In this document: positions 7,036-14,106 of the stretch, piece after piece
How positions within the stretch are numbered: position 1 is the first letter of the stretch
Layout: each line of letters begins with the position of its first letter
Origin: an uncultured Lentisphaeria bacterium
GTDB lineage: Bacteria > Verrucomicrobiota > Lentisphaeria > JABSQK01 > CAJWLW01
Length of the DNA: 22,230 nt
Direction: 5' to 3'
Assembly: GCA_913042885.1 (NCBI GenBank)
Contig: CAJWLW010000047.1
Span: 1 to 22,230, forward strand
Made by a program: the position numbers and the translations under genes
Notes under the pieces: model-generated
What the model was told of the DNA's origin: nothing
Databases searched by the model: none
Seen by the model: the letters and a program-made list of their open reading frames with translations, nothing else

Positions 7036-8493
7036 TCACCGCAGGCGCAGGAGCTTGCCGCCGCCGGGTACTATACTCACCGTCGCCCGCGCCCCGTCTG
7101 GGGCCGGGTGCCAGTTCCGCTCCTCGGCGTCGAACATCGCCAGTGGCCCGGGCCCGACCACGGTCGTGGTGATGCCGATGATATAGTTCAGGTTCACCAC
7201 CAGCACATGCGTAGCGCCGGTTGCCGTGCCGAAGTAGCCCAGCAGGATGCCCTTTGCCTTGTCTGGCGGTACAGGTGGGTCCACGGTAAAGGACGCCTCG
7301 GCCGGCAGCCCCATGCCGCCCGCCGGAACGGTACCCAGATGATACGCCCCCAGGGAAATCAGCGGCTGCACCTGCTCGCCGACGGCAACAAACTCGGGAT
7401 GGATCTGACGCAGTGCCTTGCCCAGTGCGGTCGGCGTGCGATCCGGATACTCAACCCCTCCCCAATGTTCCGCCCCCTCCCAGGCGTTGTAAACAAACTG
7501 GCAGATGCCCTGGCCGCCGTAGGCCAGGGTGGTAAAGGCCAGGTATCTTCCCTCGTCGGGGTTGGGTTGGCGCCAGCCCAGTCCCATCGACGAAGCCTGG
7601 ATGACGTTCATGAAGGGCAGGCCGTACTTCACCGTCGCCTCGCGGACCAGGGCCAGGTTATGGAAGTACTCACTGTTATCGTACGCCCTGCTGGTGTATC
7701 TCATCTGGTAGTGGTCATAGCTGATCAAGTCGGGTTTCACCTCCTCTATGAACCGGCGGAGGTACTCTCTGTATGCGGTCACCTTATCGCCGGACGTCCC
7801 CTGCGCCCCAGGGCTGGCGTACATGGGGAACAGATTGACGTAAAACACGTGTTTGGGATCACGCTTGCGGACGTAGTCCACCAGCCTGCCCAACTCCGGA
7901 AACTCGGCGGAACCGGGTTCGTCGACGGAGATGTAGCCGTACATCGCCGGATGGTCCTTGACCTTGTCTATGAGCACATCCAGTTTTGCCAGCCACTCCG
8001 GGTCGTCCAACGCATCCTCGTGAAACACATTCCGCCAGGGAGCCTTCCCCTCATGGACATACAGCATCCCACGCATCCCGTTAGCCTGGGCACTGTCGAA
8101 ATCATCGAGATTCCGGCAGAACATCATGTTGAAGCCGCCTTCAGCCAGCTTTTTTGCCACTGCCGGCGAAATGAACTCGAATCGGGGCGGCCCGTCGTCC
8201 GGCGGTCGTATTTTCTTGTGTCCGTCTCCCCACATGCTGTTCTGGCCGCCTGCCCCGGGTCCTTGCATGTACCAGACCATGGGCTTGCCGACTTTCCACA
8301 AGCTGCCTTCCGGTCGCCCCGGTGCGGGCGTTCCGGCGAACGTGCGGGTCACGGGTTGGGCCGGGGGGGCAGGTAATTCGGCCCCCGATTGTTCGGGCTG
8401 CTTGCATACCGCCAGCAGCACACAGCCCAGGACTATACACAACGATATTATGCCGGCAGCCGGAAGTTTGGGGGCTTCTTTACTTTGATTCAT
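7036..8493 (-). CDS. Exported glycoside-hydrolase-like TIM-barrel protein
   Basis: A 485-residue protein with an N-terminal export signal: polar n-region, hydrophobic core about 13-29, and Cys at 24 and 30. V-L-G-C and L-A-V-C are both imperfect lipoboxes, so a lipoprotein is possible but not certain. A Pro/Ala/Gly-rich linker (about 35-65) precedes a barrel-like domain with G-Y-I-S-V-D-E-P-G (186-194), the D-E-P type strand end that carries the acid/base Glu in several clan GH-A-like families, and L-I-S-Y-D-H-Y. The C-terminal ~100 residues look like a beta domain (V-L-V-V-N-L-N; final G-G-G-K-L-L-R-L). I cannot assign a GH family. Start: ATG 8493 with GGAG 10 nt upstream (8504-8507). It precedes the GHL gene by a few bases and follows the amidohydrolase by 169 bases. 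Confidence 0.75.
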   Translation of the reverse strand: MNQSKEAPKLPAAGIISLCIVLGCVLLAVCKQPEQSGAELPAPPAQPVTRTFAGTPAPGRPEGSLWKVGKPMVWYMQGPGAGGQNSMWGDGHKKIRPPDDGPPRFEFISPAVAKKLAEGGFNMMFCRNLDDFDSAQANGMRGMLYVHEGKAPWRNVFHEDALDDPEWLAKLDVLIDKVKDHPAMYGYISVDEPGSAEFPELGRLVDYVRKRDPKHVFYVNLFPMYASPGAQGTSGDKVTAYREYLRRFIEEVKPDLISYDHYQMRYTSRAYDNSEYFHNLALVREATVKYGLPFMNVIQASSMGLGWRQPNPDEGRYLAFTTLAYGGQGICQFVYNAWEGAEHWGGVEYPDRTPTALGKALRQIHPEFVAVGEQVQPLISLGAYHLGTVPAGGMGLPAEASFTVDPPVPPDKAKGILLGYFGTATGATHVLVVNLNYIIGITTTVVGPGPLAMFDAEERNWHPAPDGARATVSIVPGGGKLLRLR

Positions 8494-8662
8494 TGTTCCC
8501 GATCTCCTTTTTTCAATTTTGTATTGCGTTTAGTGTCTTGCGAGGTGGCGCAGAGACCACACATCAAGATCAACACAGACAACTCTATCCGTGCAGCTTG
8601 GGGTTTTAAAACGAATCCCCGGCACCAAGCCGCAAGGGATGACCGTCCCGCTTCCGGGCGCC

Positions 8663-9583
8663 TCATTTCCCATACACCTGCTTCGCGTTTGCTTCCAGCA
8701 CCAGCGATTGTTCGGCGGTCGAGAGGAAATCGGTGTGGGTGTGGGCCAGTTCGACGAGGCGGGCGTAGGAGCAGACCGTCAGGTTCCCCGGGATGTCGCT
8801 GCCCCACATGATCTTCTCCGGCCCGACGATGTCGATGGCGTGCTCGATATAGTCCCGGCAACTTGGGAACGGATCGCCTTCGTCCTGGAAGAAGGACGGC
8901 AGCGACGCCGCATCGAAAAAGACGTTGGGCAGTTTTCCCAGCTCGATCTGTGCCTGCCACAGTCCAGCCAGTGCCGCGTTCCCGGCAAGCGCCGGACCAG
9001 GTTGGCCGAGGTGGCAGATGACCACCGTCAGGTCCGGATGTCCGGTAGCGATATGCGCCACTGCATCGGTCTGGTATGATGCCGAACCGACACCGCCGAG
9101 GTCGAGAGTCAACACGCGGTTCTCGCGTTGCAGGAGCGCCCATGCCGGATTCAGCTCCGGATCGTCGAGCCGGGCGCCGGGATGGACGCCGCTCAAGCCG
9201 GTCGGGACGCTGAACTCGATCTTGACGCCACGGAACTCCGGGGTTTCGAGGAACCCGTCGAGGCGCGTCTGCCAGCCGTCCGTCCAGGGATCAAAATATG
9301 CTTGCGCGATGAACCGGTCCGGATACTGCCGCACCGCCGCAGCGGCGAAGTCGTTGCACTCACCCCAGAACGGCCCCTGCAGCAGCACCGTCTGTTCGAT
9401 GCCGGCCGCGTCCAGCTCCGCGACCGACATGGCTGCGGTAAAACCGGTCGTATCACCGTAGTCCGGTATGACCGAAATAATGTTGTCGCCGATCTTTATC
9501 CGGCCGTGACCAATGCCGCGCGTCGGGCCGTCACCCACGTGGCCGTTGACGTCGGGAAACACATGGGAGTGTGCGTCGATCAT
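8663..9583 (-). CDS. Amidohydrolase family 2 (Amidohydro_2) metal-dependent hydrolase
   Basis: A 306-residue cytosolic TIM-barrel hydrolase or decarboxylase of the Amidohydro_2 family (the ACMSD / 4-oxalomesaconate hydratase-like group). Metal-site features: D-A-H-S-H at 3-7 (HxH), V-V-I-C-H-L-G at 187-193 (barrel His) and M-W-G-S-D-I-P-G at 259-266 (catalytic Asp). R-G-V-K-I-E-F (118-124) fits the barrel strand that follows. Family members hydrolyse lactones or amides or decarboxylate aromatic acids; nothing in the sequence fixes the substrate, though proximity to two glycosidase-like genes allows a sugar-lactonase role (inference). ATG 9583 has no good SD, but the HxH motif sits directly after it, as usual for the family. 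The 169-base gap downstream suggests a separate or internal promoter for the next gene. Confidence 0.87.
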   Translation of the reverse strand: MIDAHSHVFPDVNGHVGDGPTRGIGHGRIKIGDNIISVIPDYGDTTGFTAAMSVAELDAAGIEQTVLLQGPFWGECNDFAAAAVRQYPDRFIAQAYFDPWTDGWQTRLDGFLETPEFRGVKIEFSVPTGLSGVHPGARLDDPELNPAWALLQRENRVLTLDLGGVGSASYQTDAVAHIATGHPDLTVVICHLGQPGPALAGNAALAGLWQAQIELGKLPNVFFDAASLPSFFQDEGDPFPSCRDYIEHAIDIVGPEKIMWGSDIPGNLTVCSYARLVELAHTHTDFLSTAEQSLVLEANAKQVYGK

Positions 9584-9586
9584 AAT

Positions 9587-9723
9587 CGAGGAGGGGTTGG
9601 GAGTGGCGTGGTGGAGTGGTGGCGTAGTGGAACGATGTTGGAGGGTTGGAGCCTTTGGAGTCTACAGGCGTAGAGATAGACTGGCGGGGATGTTGTCACT
9701 CCCATTATTCCCATCACTCCCAA
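9587..9723. repeat. Low-complexity intergenic element with inverted arms
   Basis: A GTGG-rich stretch (9592-9651) is followed by a pyrimidine-rich stretch (9697-9723). TTGGGAGTG (9597-9605) and its exact complement CACTCCCAA (9715-9723) form 9-bp arms about 110 bases apart, and CACTCCCA recurs at 9697-9704 with an 18-base period. It may be one copy of a dispersed repeat family. Confidence 0.4.
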
Positions 9724-10031
9724 TTTCGTCGTCAATTCACTGTCGACAGTCAGGTTATTGCACACCATACACCAAACCTTGATCCCTGCGAATCACATAT
9801 CCTGTTTTCATATCTCCGAATGGTGACGTACCGCATTTACGTCCATGCCGGTCTTCGTCATTAGTGCAAGTGCATCGGCTGAGGTGTCGATCGATTTCAA
9901 TGGCTGTAAAACGGCGCGTTGTCTGTCAACATGGGAGGGAGTCCGTGCGAACAGCGTCCGCATGAAATTGGTGCTGTGCCTTTTTCAAAGGTTCTTGCGA
10001 AAAGCCCATTATTTTGTATTGTAACAACCCT

Positions 10032-10050
10032 TATACGGCTTGTTCGTATA
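10032..10050. promoter_or_regulatory. Dyad TATACG-n7-CGTATA upstream of the prepilin-like gene
   Basis: A perfect 6-bp inverted repeat ending 25 bases before the ATG at 10076. Each arm also resembles a -10 box (TATACG on either strand), so it could combine promoter and operator functions. Pattern only. Confidence 0.3.
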
Positions 10051-10075
10051 CGTGATCTCACCCCTTCTATTGCCC

Positions 10076-10933
10076 ATGTATATCCAGTCGACTCAACGTC
10101 GATTTACTCTGATCGAATTGCTCCTGGTCATCGCGATCATCGCGATGCTTGCATCGATGTTATTGCCGGCGTTGACGAAAGCAAAGCGCCAGGCGAAGAT
10201 CACGCTGTGTCTGTCGAACGTCCACCAGCGTGCCATGGGCGTCACGAATTGGGCGATGGACCATGATGGTAATTACCGATTGATCAATGCCGCCTTGATG
10301 TCCGACAGCCCGTCCGGGTTGTGGCAAAGGGCTGACCGCGCCTACTATAATGTTCCAGCCGCCGAAACAATCGCCGAGGTTATCGACGAGGAATGCGCCG
10401 GTTCCTGGGAGGTTCTGTGGTGCCCGTTCTCGATCAACAAGCCTTGGGGCCCGACGGATTACCCGGGCCAGGCATTTGGCGGAAAAACTTACTGGAACCC
10501 GACCCATAATTTCTATGATTCCGGTTACAATGTCTATGCCGGCTGGGCACCCTACAGTTCGCCGGGTTGGAGCAACAGTGGCGTGCAGATGCTTGATGAC
10601 GCAAAGGAGAAAGCACACAACAAGTCGGCACCCCCATCCGGGCAGTATATCCTGCGAATGGATGGTCGCAGTGGCAGTGATCCGATCATATCAGATTGGG
10701 AATACTCATACCATGCTTCTGGCCATTCTGTAATATGGCCACACGCGACGAACGAGGATTGGTTGATGGCCGCAGATGAACATGTCACGGAAACCACTGT
10801 CGGCTATGCCGATGGGCATGGGCGGGTCCATCGCCATCCAAACTCACTGGCGCATGGTGTTCCGCTATCGAGTTCAACCTGGGATGGTGAATCGATCCTT
10901 CACAACGCCAATGGTCAAACCTGGTTCTACTGA
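10076..10933 (+). CDS. Prepilin-type N-terminal cleavage/methylation domain protein with DG-type C-terminal motif
   Basis: A 285-residue protein starting M-Y-I-Q-S-T-Q-R-R-F-T-L-I-E-L-L. The class III leader is nine residues long with Arg, not Gly, before Phe10, and Glu14 is at position +5 as in pseudopilins. The helix runs to about residue 32 and is followed by the Lys/Arg-rich T-K-A-K-R-Q-A-K typical of the PVC-phyla family. The C-terminal part contains T-V-G-Y-A-D-G-H (about 241-248), the D-G signature of the H-X9-DG domain class. These proteins form pseudopilus-like or surface structures; individual roles are unknown. ATG 10076 is preferred to a TTG at 10040, which would put a 21-residue leader before the cleavage site. 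No strong SD. A decayed relative follows at 10956. Confidence 0.85.
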   Translation: MYIQSTQRRFTLIELLLVIAIIAMLASMLLPALTKAKRQAKITLCLSNVHQRAMGVTNWAMDHDGNYRLINAALMSDSPSGLWQRADRAYYNVPAAETIAEVIDEECAGSWEVLWCPFSINKPWGPTDYPGQAFGGKTYWNPTHNFYDSGYNVYAGWAPYSSPGWSNSGVQMLDDAKEKAHNKSAPPSGQYILRMDGRSGSDPIISDWEYSYHASGHSVIWPHATNEDWLMAADEHVTETTVGYADGHGRVHRHPNSLAHGVPLSSSTWDGESILHNANGQTWFY

Positions 10934-10955
10934 TCCGCTTCGTCCGCAGCGTTCA

Positions 10956-11060
10956 ATGAAACGCCGTGCCCAGAGCCGTCGCACAGACGGCTTAACGCCT
11001 ATCGAGCTTCTTGTTAACCATCGCGATCCGCGCGCGATACTGCCAGTTCCTCAGAGTCCC
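10956..11060 (+). pseudogene. Decayed prepilin N-terminus (frameshifted remnant)
   Basis: Beginning at ATG 10956 the frame reads M-K-R-R-A-Q-S-R-R-T-D-G-L-T-P-I-E-L-L-V, clearly a prepilin start (canonical G-F-T-L-I-E-L-L-V) with the Leu after Thr changed to Pro. Then the hydrophobic helix is lost in frame (N-H-R-D-P-R), while the shifted frame reads T-I-A-I-R and the DNA still resembles the usual ATC-GCG-ATC-...-GCG-ATA-CTG run. So the helix was disrupted by an indel of a few bases. The right edge is only approximate. It lies 22 bases after the intact prepilin-like gene, suggesting a former tandem pair. Confidence 0.6.
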
Positions 11061-11086
11061 GTGCCCTATAATTCTCCTGTAGAATT
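11044..11086 (+). promoter_or_regulatory. Promoter -10 with overlapping operator-like dyad upstream of PhyH gene
   Basis: A perfect TATAAT (11067-11072) is present, but the -35 at the expected distance (CAGTTC, 11044-11049) is poor. AATTCT (11070-11075) and AGAATT (11081-11086) form an inverted repeat over the -10 and start point, a typical repressor position. The ATG of the PhyH gene is about 115 nt downstream. Confidence 0.35.
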
Positions 11087-11095
11087 TCGCAGCAT

Positions 11096-11110
11096 CGGTC
11101 GAGCCGACCG
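11096..11110 (+). terminator. Hairpin in leader (CGGTCG-AGC-CGACCG)
   Basis: A perfect 6-bp GC-rich stem with a 3-nt loop follows the dyad region and is followed after 15 nt by a T5 run. It could be a weak terminator for the prepilin-like transcript or an attenuator for the next gene. A second dyad, ATCGTT-TCTG-AACGAT (11159-11174), ends 19 nt before the ATG at 11194. Confidence 0.3.
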
Positions 11111-11193
11111 TTCCACTAAGGGATTTTTACCAGCGTTGCAACCTGTTCACCGTGCAGTATCGTTTCTGAACGATTCACCACGAGTACCTTGAA

Positions 11194-12219
11194 ATGCCCC
11201 AGCCTTTCGTTGATTCTACCGCGATCCAGCATGACAGCGCCGGGCTTCGCGAACGGATGCAGGAAGACGGCTATCTCTACGTCCGCGGTGTTTTCCCGAA
11301 GGATGAGGTCGAGGCAATTCAGCTGTATTGGCTGGAGCTGCTGCGCAATGCCGGTTGCGTTGATCAAGATGCGCCGCTGTCCGATGGTGTTGCCGACCTC
11401 AACGGCTTCTGTGTCGAGCCGGAGACACATTATATGAAGGTGTTGGTCGAGCTGTATCGGCTGCCGCAGTTCCTGGCGCTCTCTCACCACCCGAACATTA
11501 TCGAGTTGCTCGGCTGCCTGATGGATGCCCCGGTGTTTCCGCATCCCAAGGTGATCCCTCGCTATATCTTTCCGCAGAAGACCGAGTTCACGACGCCGGC
11601 GCATCAGGACTGGATCCAGATCCAGGGGGCCGAGGCGACCTACACTGCCTGGGTACCGTTCAGCGATTTGACCGAGGAAATGGGCGGGCTGCAGATTTGC
11701 GCCGGCTCGCATCGCAGTGGTGTCTATCAGTTCCGTCCAGCCCTCGGCGCCGGTGCCGTCGAGGTCACCGACCTGCAGTCCGAGGACTGGCGCTACAATC
11801 CGGTCGGGCAGGGCGATCTGATCCTGTTCCACAGCATGGTCGTTCACCAGGGCATGCCCTGTCGTGGCAATCGCCTGCGGTTGTCGACGGACACCCGCTA
11901 TCAGTCTCTGCACGAACCCGTCTCGGAAACGTCATTGACCCCGCATGTCGACGCGGTTGCGGGGTGGGACGAGATCTATCACGGCTGGCCGGACGACGAA
12001 CCCATGCGCTACTACTGGCAGCAGTTGCCCCTGGATATCGTTGATCATGACCCGAGTTATATTGCCCAGCGCGATGACATGGCAATCGAGATGGGCGAGG
12101 GCGGCGATCGCCGAGCCTTGTCGGCTCTGCAGCGCATCGCCCACCGGGATTCTGATCCGCAAAGACAAAAGCAGGCCGAGCAATTGATTCGGCAGTTGGA
12201 AGCACGGGAGCGTCAATGA
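11194..12219 (+). CDS. Phytanoyl-CoA dioxygenase (PhyH) family Fe(II)/2-oxoglutarate oxygenase
   Basis: A 341-residue cytosolic double-stranded beta-helix oxygenase. The metal triad is visible: H137-x-D139 in A-H-Q-D-W, and H218 in V-V-H-Q-G. R229 (R-L-R-L-S-T-D-T-R) is the likely 2-oxoglutarate carboxylate ligand. The N-terminal L-R-E-R-M-Q-E-D-G-Y-L-Y-V-R-G-V-F (18-34) is the usual PhyH opening. The last ~60 residues are charged and specific to the subfamily. PhyH proteins hydroxylate small molecules such as acyl-CoAs, ectoine or phosphonates; the substrate is not deducible here. The stop overlaps by four bases (ATGA) with the start of a truncated FAH-like frame, so it once headed a coupled gene pair. 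SD weak. The candidate promoter is at 11044-11072. Confidence 0.9.
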   Translation: MPQPFVDSTAIQHDSAGLRERMQEDGYLYVRGVFPKDEVEAIQLYWLELLRNAGCVDQDAPLSDGVADLNGFCVEPETHYMKVLVELYRLPQFLALSHHPNIIELLGCLMDAPVFPHPKVIPRYIFPQKTEFTTPAHQDWIQIQGAEATYTAWVPFSDLTEEMGGLQICAGSHRSGVYQFRPALGAGAVEVTDLQSEDWRYNPVGQGDLILFHSMVVHQGMPCRGNRLRLSTDTRYQSLHEPVSETSLTPHVDAVAGWDEIYHGWPDDEPMRYYWQQLPLDIVDHDPSYIAQRDDMAIEMGEGGDRRALSALQRIAHRDSDPQRQKQAEQLIRQLEARERQ

Positions 12220-12296
12220 AATTCGTGACTCGCGCCGATCACGATGGCATCCGCCTGCGCCTCGGAAGTTGTCATGGTTCTTTGTATAAACTATAA
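12216..12296 (+). pseudogene. Truncated FAH-like N-terminus coupled to PhyH
   Basis: ATG 12216 overlaps the PhyH stop in the translationally coupled ATGA form and encodes 26 residues, M-K-F-V-T-R-A-D-H-D-G-I-R-L-R-L-G, followed by unrelated residues and TAA. This opening resembles fumarylacetoacetate-hydrolase family proteins (M-K-x-V-T-x-x-x-x-G-x-x-R-x-G). The rest of the gene is missing, so this appears to be a deletion or recombination scar. The family call rests on about 15 residues and is tentative. Confidence 0.4.
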
Positions 12297-12297
12297 A
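12269..12297 (+). promoter_or_regulatory. Good sigma70-type promoter upstream of the FAD oxidoreductase
   Basis: TTGTCA (12269-12274), 17-base spacer, TATAAA (12292-12297): five of six consensus bases in each box with ideal spacing. Transcription would start near 12304. The boxes lie within the truncated FAH-like frame, so the promoter seems to have arrived with, or been created at, the junction. A perfect TTGACA also occurs at 12317-12322, but without a matching -10. Confidence 0.55.
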
Positions 12298-12324
12298 AGG
12301 GTGACGGCCACTCTTATTGACAAC

Positions 12325-12429
12325 ATGAACACCATCGTAATCGCCGAGATCGGGCAAATCAGAAATCAGCAGACGCTTTGCATGGACAACAGCCGGTCAA
12401 CTGATGTAGGATATTCTTCTGTTCTATGA
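12325..12429 (+). CDS. Short leader ORF overlapping the FAD oxidoreductase start
   Basis: A 34-codon frame starting M-N-T-I-V-I-A-E-I-G-Q in the predicted leader of the next gene; its TGA overlaps the next ATG (ATGA at 12426-12429). The first eleven residues resemble the start of NeuB/SpsE-type sialic-acid synthases (x-x-I-A-E-I-G-x-N-H-N-G), but the remainder does not, so it may be another truncated gene start. It has no SD. It could serve as a coupling leader peptide or be accidental. Confidence 0.3.
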   Translation: MNTIVIAEIGQIRNQQTLCMDNSRSTDVGYSSVL

Positions 12430-13616
12430 GCGTTCTTGGAAACTACGACGTGGTCATCATCGGTGGGGGCGCGTGCGGTTCCACCACCGCCTGGTTCCTC
12501 CACCAAGAGGGAGCCTCGGTGGCCTTGGTGGAGAAGGGGGTCGTGGGGCGCGAAGCCTCGTGGGCTTCGGCCGGTATGATTGGTCCCCAATCCTGTTCCG
12601 TGCGTGACCCCTGGTTTCTGGCCGCGACCACCTTATCCAAGCAATACTACGACGATCTTATCGTTGAGCTTAAGGATCTCACCGGGCGGCAAATCGGATA
12701 CGGAGGTGAAGGGCAACTCCTGATCGCGCGAACGGAAGAGGCGTTGCCAGATTTCCATGCCCGGGTAGAGGCATTGGAGGGGAGCGATACCAATTTTCAC
12801 CTCCTCTCCGGCGAGCGGGCCCGGGAGCAGGAACCCGCCCTGCCCGACGATGTCCTTGAGGCGGCGTGGAACCCCACGGGGCGTTTTCTGGACGCGCGCA
12901 ATTACACGGAGACCATCGCCCTCGCCGCGCGGAACAACGGCGTTGCGATGTACGAAGGATTTCAAGTCCTGGAACTTGTCTGGGAAGGGGACCGGGTCCG
13001 GGGTGTTTGCGCCGGCGACGACGCGTTACATGCGGATATGGTGATCAATGCGGCCGGTGCGTGGGCTGGTAGCATTGATCCGCGGTTACCGCATCCGGTC
13101 TATCCGGTGCATGGACAGATCATGTCCGTCGCGGGTCCTCCATGCGGATTGCGGCACAACGTATCCTGCGCCGGGGAAACCGCCTTCGGTTATGTCACCC
13201 CGAGAGCGGATGGTCGCGTCATCGTCGGCGCGACGCATGACGACTGGGGCTTCCGCAAGATGATTACCCCAGAGGGTGTGGCGTACCTGGGTCAGATTGT
13301 CGACCAGGTTTTACCTTGCCTGAAGAACAAGCCCATCCTGGATATCTGGTCGGGTTTGCGTCCCTGCGTTATCGACGGGCTGGCCACCATAGGTCCCGAT
13401 CCAAGAACCTCCGGCGGCTATCTCTGGGCCACCGGGCATTCTTCGTCGGGCATGATGCAGATGCCGGCCACCGCGGCGGTGCTCACCGACCTGGCCCTGG
13501 GCCGCCCGCCCCGGATTCCCATTGATCAACTTCGCATCGAGCGGTATATAAATCCTGACGGAACGGTCCGGTTCGAACGGGAAGAAAAACCGGAGAAAAG
13601 ATTCCTCTCCATATGA
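12426..13616 (+). CDS. FAD-dependent oxidoreductase, DAO/glycine-oxidase (ThiO-like) family
   Basis: A 396-residue flavoprotein of the D-amino-acid oxidase superfamily. Its N-terminal Rossmann motif is V-I-I-G-G-G-A-C-G (10-18), with E36 at the end of the second strand to bind the ribose, followed by S-W-A-S-A-G-M-I-G, the usual FAD-contact loop. Later features are V-I-N-A-A-G-A-W-A, P-V-Y-P-V-H-G-Q-I-M, W-S-G-L-R-P and Y-L-W-A-T-G-H-S-S-S-G, the C-terminal FAD-binding segment as in ThiO. Members oxidise amines such as glycine, sarcosine or D-amino acids. No thiamine genes are nearby, so a ThiO role is not supported. It lies between two PhyH genes. ATG 12426 overlaps the leader-ORF stop; an AGGA sits 14 nt upstream, too far for a strong SD. 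Promoter at 12269-12297. Confidence 0.88.
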   Translation: MSVLGNYDVVIIGGGACGSTTAWFLHQEGASVALVEKGVVGREASWASAGMIGPQSCSVRDPWFLAATTLSKQYYDDLIVELKDLTGRQIGYGGEGQLLIARTEEALPDFHARVEALEGSDTNFHLLSGERAREQEPALPDDVLEAAWNPTGRFLDARNYTETIALAARNNGVAMYEGFQVLELVWEGDRVRGVCAGDDALHADMVINAAGAWAGSIDPRLPHPVYPVHGQIMSVAGPPCGLRHNVSCAGETAFGYVTPRADGRVIVGATHDDWGFRKMITPEGVAYLGQIVDQVLPCLKNKPILDIWSGLRPCVIDGLATIGPDPRTSGGYLWATGHSSSGMMQMPATAAVLTDLALGRPPRIPIDQLRIERYINPDGTVRFEREEKPEKRFLSI

Positions 13617-13680
13617 GGATACAAACTATTTCGAAATTCCAAATATGAATAAAATACTTTACTGATTTCTGTTTTCCTGG

Positions 13681-14013
13681 TCACGAGACATCCCGACAGC
13701 TGAACATATTCACCCATGACGTCCCGGCCACGCCCAGTTTCCTGGGATTGTTGGTGGCCAACGGGTGTATCCGGTGAATAAGAAACTGCGTATCGCCGCC
13801 GGTGTGGGGCACTATCTTTGCCTGATCAACCGCCATTCCCGCTTCGGGTCTGATGGGTACCTTCGCTTCCCGGCTGTCGAAGACGACGCGAAGATCTGAA
13901 CAGGTAAAACCGTTATCGGGATCGATTTCCCAGCAGTACAGCGAATCCCGGTGATGCTGATAGGGGAGATGTGCAAGCAATCCGTAAACAACCGAAGAAC
14001 CCCATCCGCGCAC
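13681..14013 (-). pseudogene. Orphan C-terminal coding remnant
   Basis: A 110-codon frame beginning with GTG directly after an in-frame TAG. Its residue pattern looks like genuine protein (S-D-L-R-V-V-F-D-S-R-E-A; V-D-Q-A-K-I-V-P-H-T-G-G-D-T-Q-F; W-V-N-M-F-S-C-R-D) but starts abruptly, has no SD and no initiating region, and fills an otherwise empty 490-base gap. It reads as the last part of a larger protein whose 5' part is gone, perhaps a beta-propeller or BNR-like protein; I do not recognise the family with confidence. It lies antisense between the FAD gene and the second PhyH gene. Confidence 0.45.
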
Positions 14014-14106
14014 CTATAGTTGGGTTGCCAAGGGACTTGATATTCTCACGGCGCTACGGCAAGTTGGATGGAGCGTTAGCACGGTTTCGTAGGTGGCGAT
14101 ATCACT

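Larger units (their letters stand above)
9584..10075. other. Divergent intergenic region with dyads
   Basis: 492 bases between the minus-strand amidohydrolase and the plus-strand prepilin-like gene. It holds the low-complexity element (9587-9723), a perfect 12-bp palindrome ACTGTCGACAGT (9739-9750) and the dyad at 10032-10050. I find no credible coding frame and no clear promoter pair. Confidence 0.5.

Noticed and set aside
6823..8376. A long (about 517-codon) open plus-strand frame
   Set aside because: It lies antisense over two well-supported minus-strand glycosidase-like genes, crosses their boundary, has no family motifs and is explained by GC-rich third positions on the opposite strand.
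8490..9143. Minus-strand frame overlapping the amidohydrolase 3' half
   Set aside because: Arg/Gly/Pro-rich and out of frame with the amidohydrolase, whose HxH, His and Asp motifs show the true frame.
11189..11913. Antisense minus-strand frame (about 265 codons) over the PhyH gene
   Set aside because: No motifs; the plus-strand frame shows the complete PhyH metal triad and 2-oxoglutarate Arg.
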